NCBI GenBank assembly: GCA_016794595.1
Contig: JAEUJN010000083.1
Span: 39,561 to 103,560, forward strand
Direction of reading: 5' to 3'
Origin: Kineosporiaceae bacterium
GTDB lineage: Bacteria > Actinomycetota > Actinomycetes > Actinomycetales > Kineosporiaceae
DNA length: 64,000 nt
Below are positions 63,631 through 64,000 of this stretch, piece after piece. The position numbers and the translations under genes were made by a program. The notes below the pieces were generated by a model. The model was given only the letters and a program-made list of their open reading frames with translations. It did not search any database and was not told where the DNA came from. Each line of letters starts with the position of its first letter. The first letter of the stretch is position 1.

Positions 63631-63708
63631 GCCGAGACCGATGCCGGGACAGATGCGAGACCGATGCGAGACCGATGCGGGACCGATGCGAGACCGATGC
63701 GAGACCGG
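63631..63708. repeat. 11/12-bp tandem repeat upstream of hemQ
   Basis: Two 12-base units (GCCGAGACCGAT, then GCCGGGACAGAT) are followed by five 11-base units of GCGAGACCGAT (one with GCGGG, the last truncated). They lie in the 284-base gap between the divergent DUF4349 and hemQ genes. No gene is present in the gap. Confidence 0.8.
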
Positions 63709-63797
63709 GAGAGGGGCGCCGGGGAGCGGACAGCGGCGGATCGGCGTCACACCCGCCCGATCCCGGGCGTGGACGGCCCATCGGCCAGAATGGGGAC

Positions 63798-64000
63798 ATG
63801 ACCGCCCCCACCGCCCGCCAGATCAACGACACCATTCGCTACACCATGTGGTCGGTCTTCGCGGCCGCCCCGCTGACCGATCCGGTGACCGGCCAACGCG
63901 CCGACCGCCCCGGGATGGTGGAGGAGATCAACCAGGTCCTGGGAACCCTGGAGGGCAAGGGCCTGGTCGTGCGGGGGTGGTACGACGTGGCCGGGTTGCG
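63798..64000 (+). CDS. hemQ: Coproheme decarboxylase HemQ (chlorite dismutase family), 5' part
   Basis: The first 67 residues are visible before the window ends. They include INDTIRYTMWSVFAAAPL and a later segment GLVVRGWYDVAGLR, both strongly matching actinobacterial HemQ, which turns coproheme into protohaem. CAGAAT ends 6 nt before the ATG, suggesting a leaderless start. The catalytic residues lie beyond the window. Confidence 0.88.
   Translation, partial: MTAPTARQINDTIRYTMWSVFAAAPLTDPVTGQRADRPGMVEEINQVLGTLEGKGLVVRGWYDVAGL

Overview
The window is a GC-rich stretch of an actinomycete chromosome. Almost every gene has a close counterpart in the conserved Streptomyces core between hrdB and hemE/hemQ, by my memory of that gene order. 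Markers are a HrdB/SigA-type sigma factor with a long Lys/Ala- and Glu/Asp-rich N-terminus, a ParE/ParC pair, SepH, DUF3093/Dut/DUF3710/OB-fold/DUF3159, paired TrkA proteins, a single large aconitase, a Rok7B7-like regulator beside xylFGH, dxs, fadAB, RNase D, DUF3000, hemE and hemQ. The gene density, GTGA/ATGA-coupled operons and many apparently leaderless genes also fit Actinomycetia. I cannot name the genus. I see no prophage, insertion sequence, tRNA, rRNA or CRISPR array.

Layout. 0-9 kb: a DUF885 metallohydrolase, a zinc alcohol dehydrogenase, a spermidine-synthase-like protein, DUF1232 and DUF4192 proteins, then metY behind a SAM-IV-type riboswitch, a Nudix hydrolase, a UspA protein and a HhH-GPD glycosylase. 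9-21 kb: sigA, DUF456, DUF7455, parE, a divergent xylR/xylA pair sharing one operator, and parC, which carries an intein directly after its catalytic tyrosine, plus a nitroreductase. 21-32 kb: a c-di-AMP riboswitch driving an NlpC/P60 hydrolase, an acyl-CoA synthetase divergent from a GNAT/acyl-CoA-synthetase fusion, DUF5998 and a phosphodiesterase, sepH, hemH and an inositol-monophosphatase-like gene. 32-44 kb: DUF4193, DUF3093, dut and partners, two TrkA proteins facing an APC permease, a TrmA-family RNA methyltransferase followed by a relic of a second copy of its tail, and aconitase. 44-49 kb: xylFGH and a ROK regulator whose N-terminus is split by an apparent frameshift. 49-64 kb: dxs, a membrane-anchored HEVTH protein, fadBA, rnd, an atypical response regulator, DUF3000, an EamA transporter, hemE, a DUF4349 lipoprotein and the start of hemQ, cut by the window edge.

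How it works together. xylA/xylR and xylFGH/ROK are two separated halves of a xylose module; both control regions have dyads with a TGTTGT/ACAACA core. hemE, hemH and hemQ belong to the coproporphyrin-dependent haem route. The c-di-AMP riboswitch and the TrkA/APC genes suggest potassium and cell-wall control, though the riboswitch is not attached to the transport genes. parE, parC, sepH and sigA are housekeeping.

The most notable observations are: the ParC intein with a partly decayed endonuclease; an imperfect palindromic repeat present in three intergenic copies; a 34-codon relic of a methyltransferase tail; the apparent frameshift in the Rok7B7-like gene; a 13-bp tandem repeat that starts inside the end of the DUF3710 gene; a response regulator with Glu at the phospho-acceptor site; and a recurrent layout with a TANNNT box 5-7 nt before the start codon.
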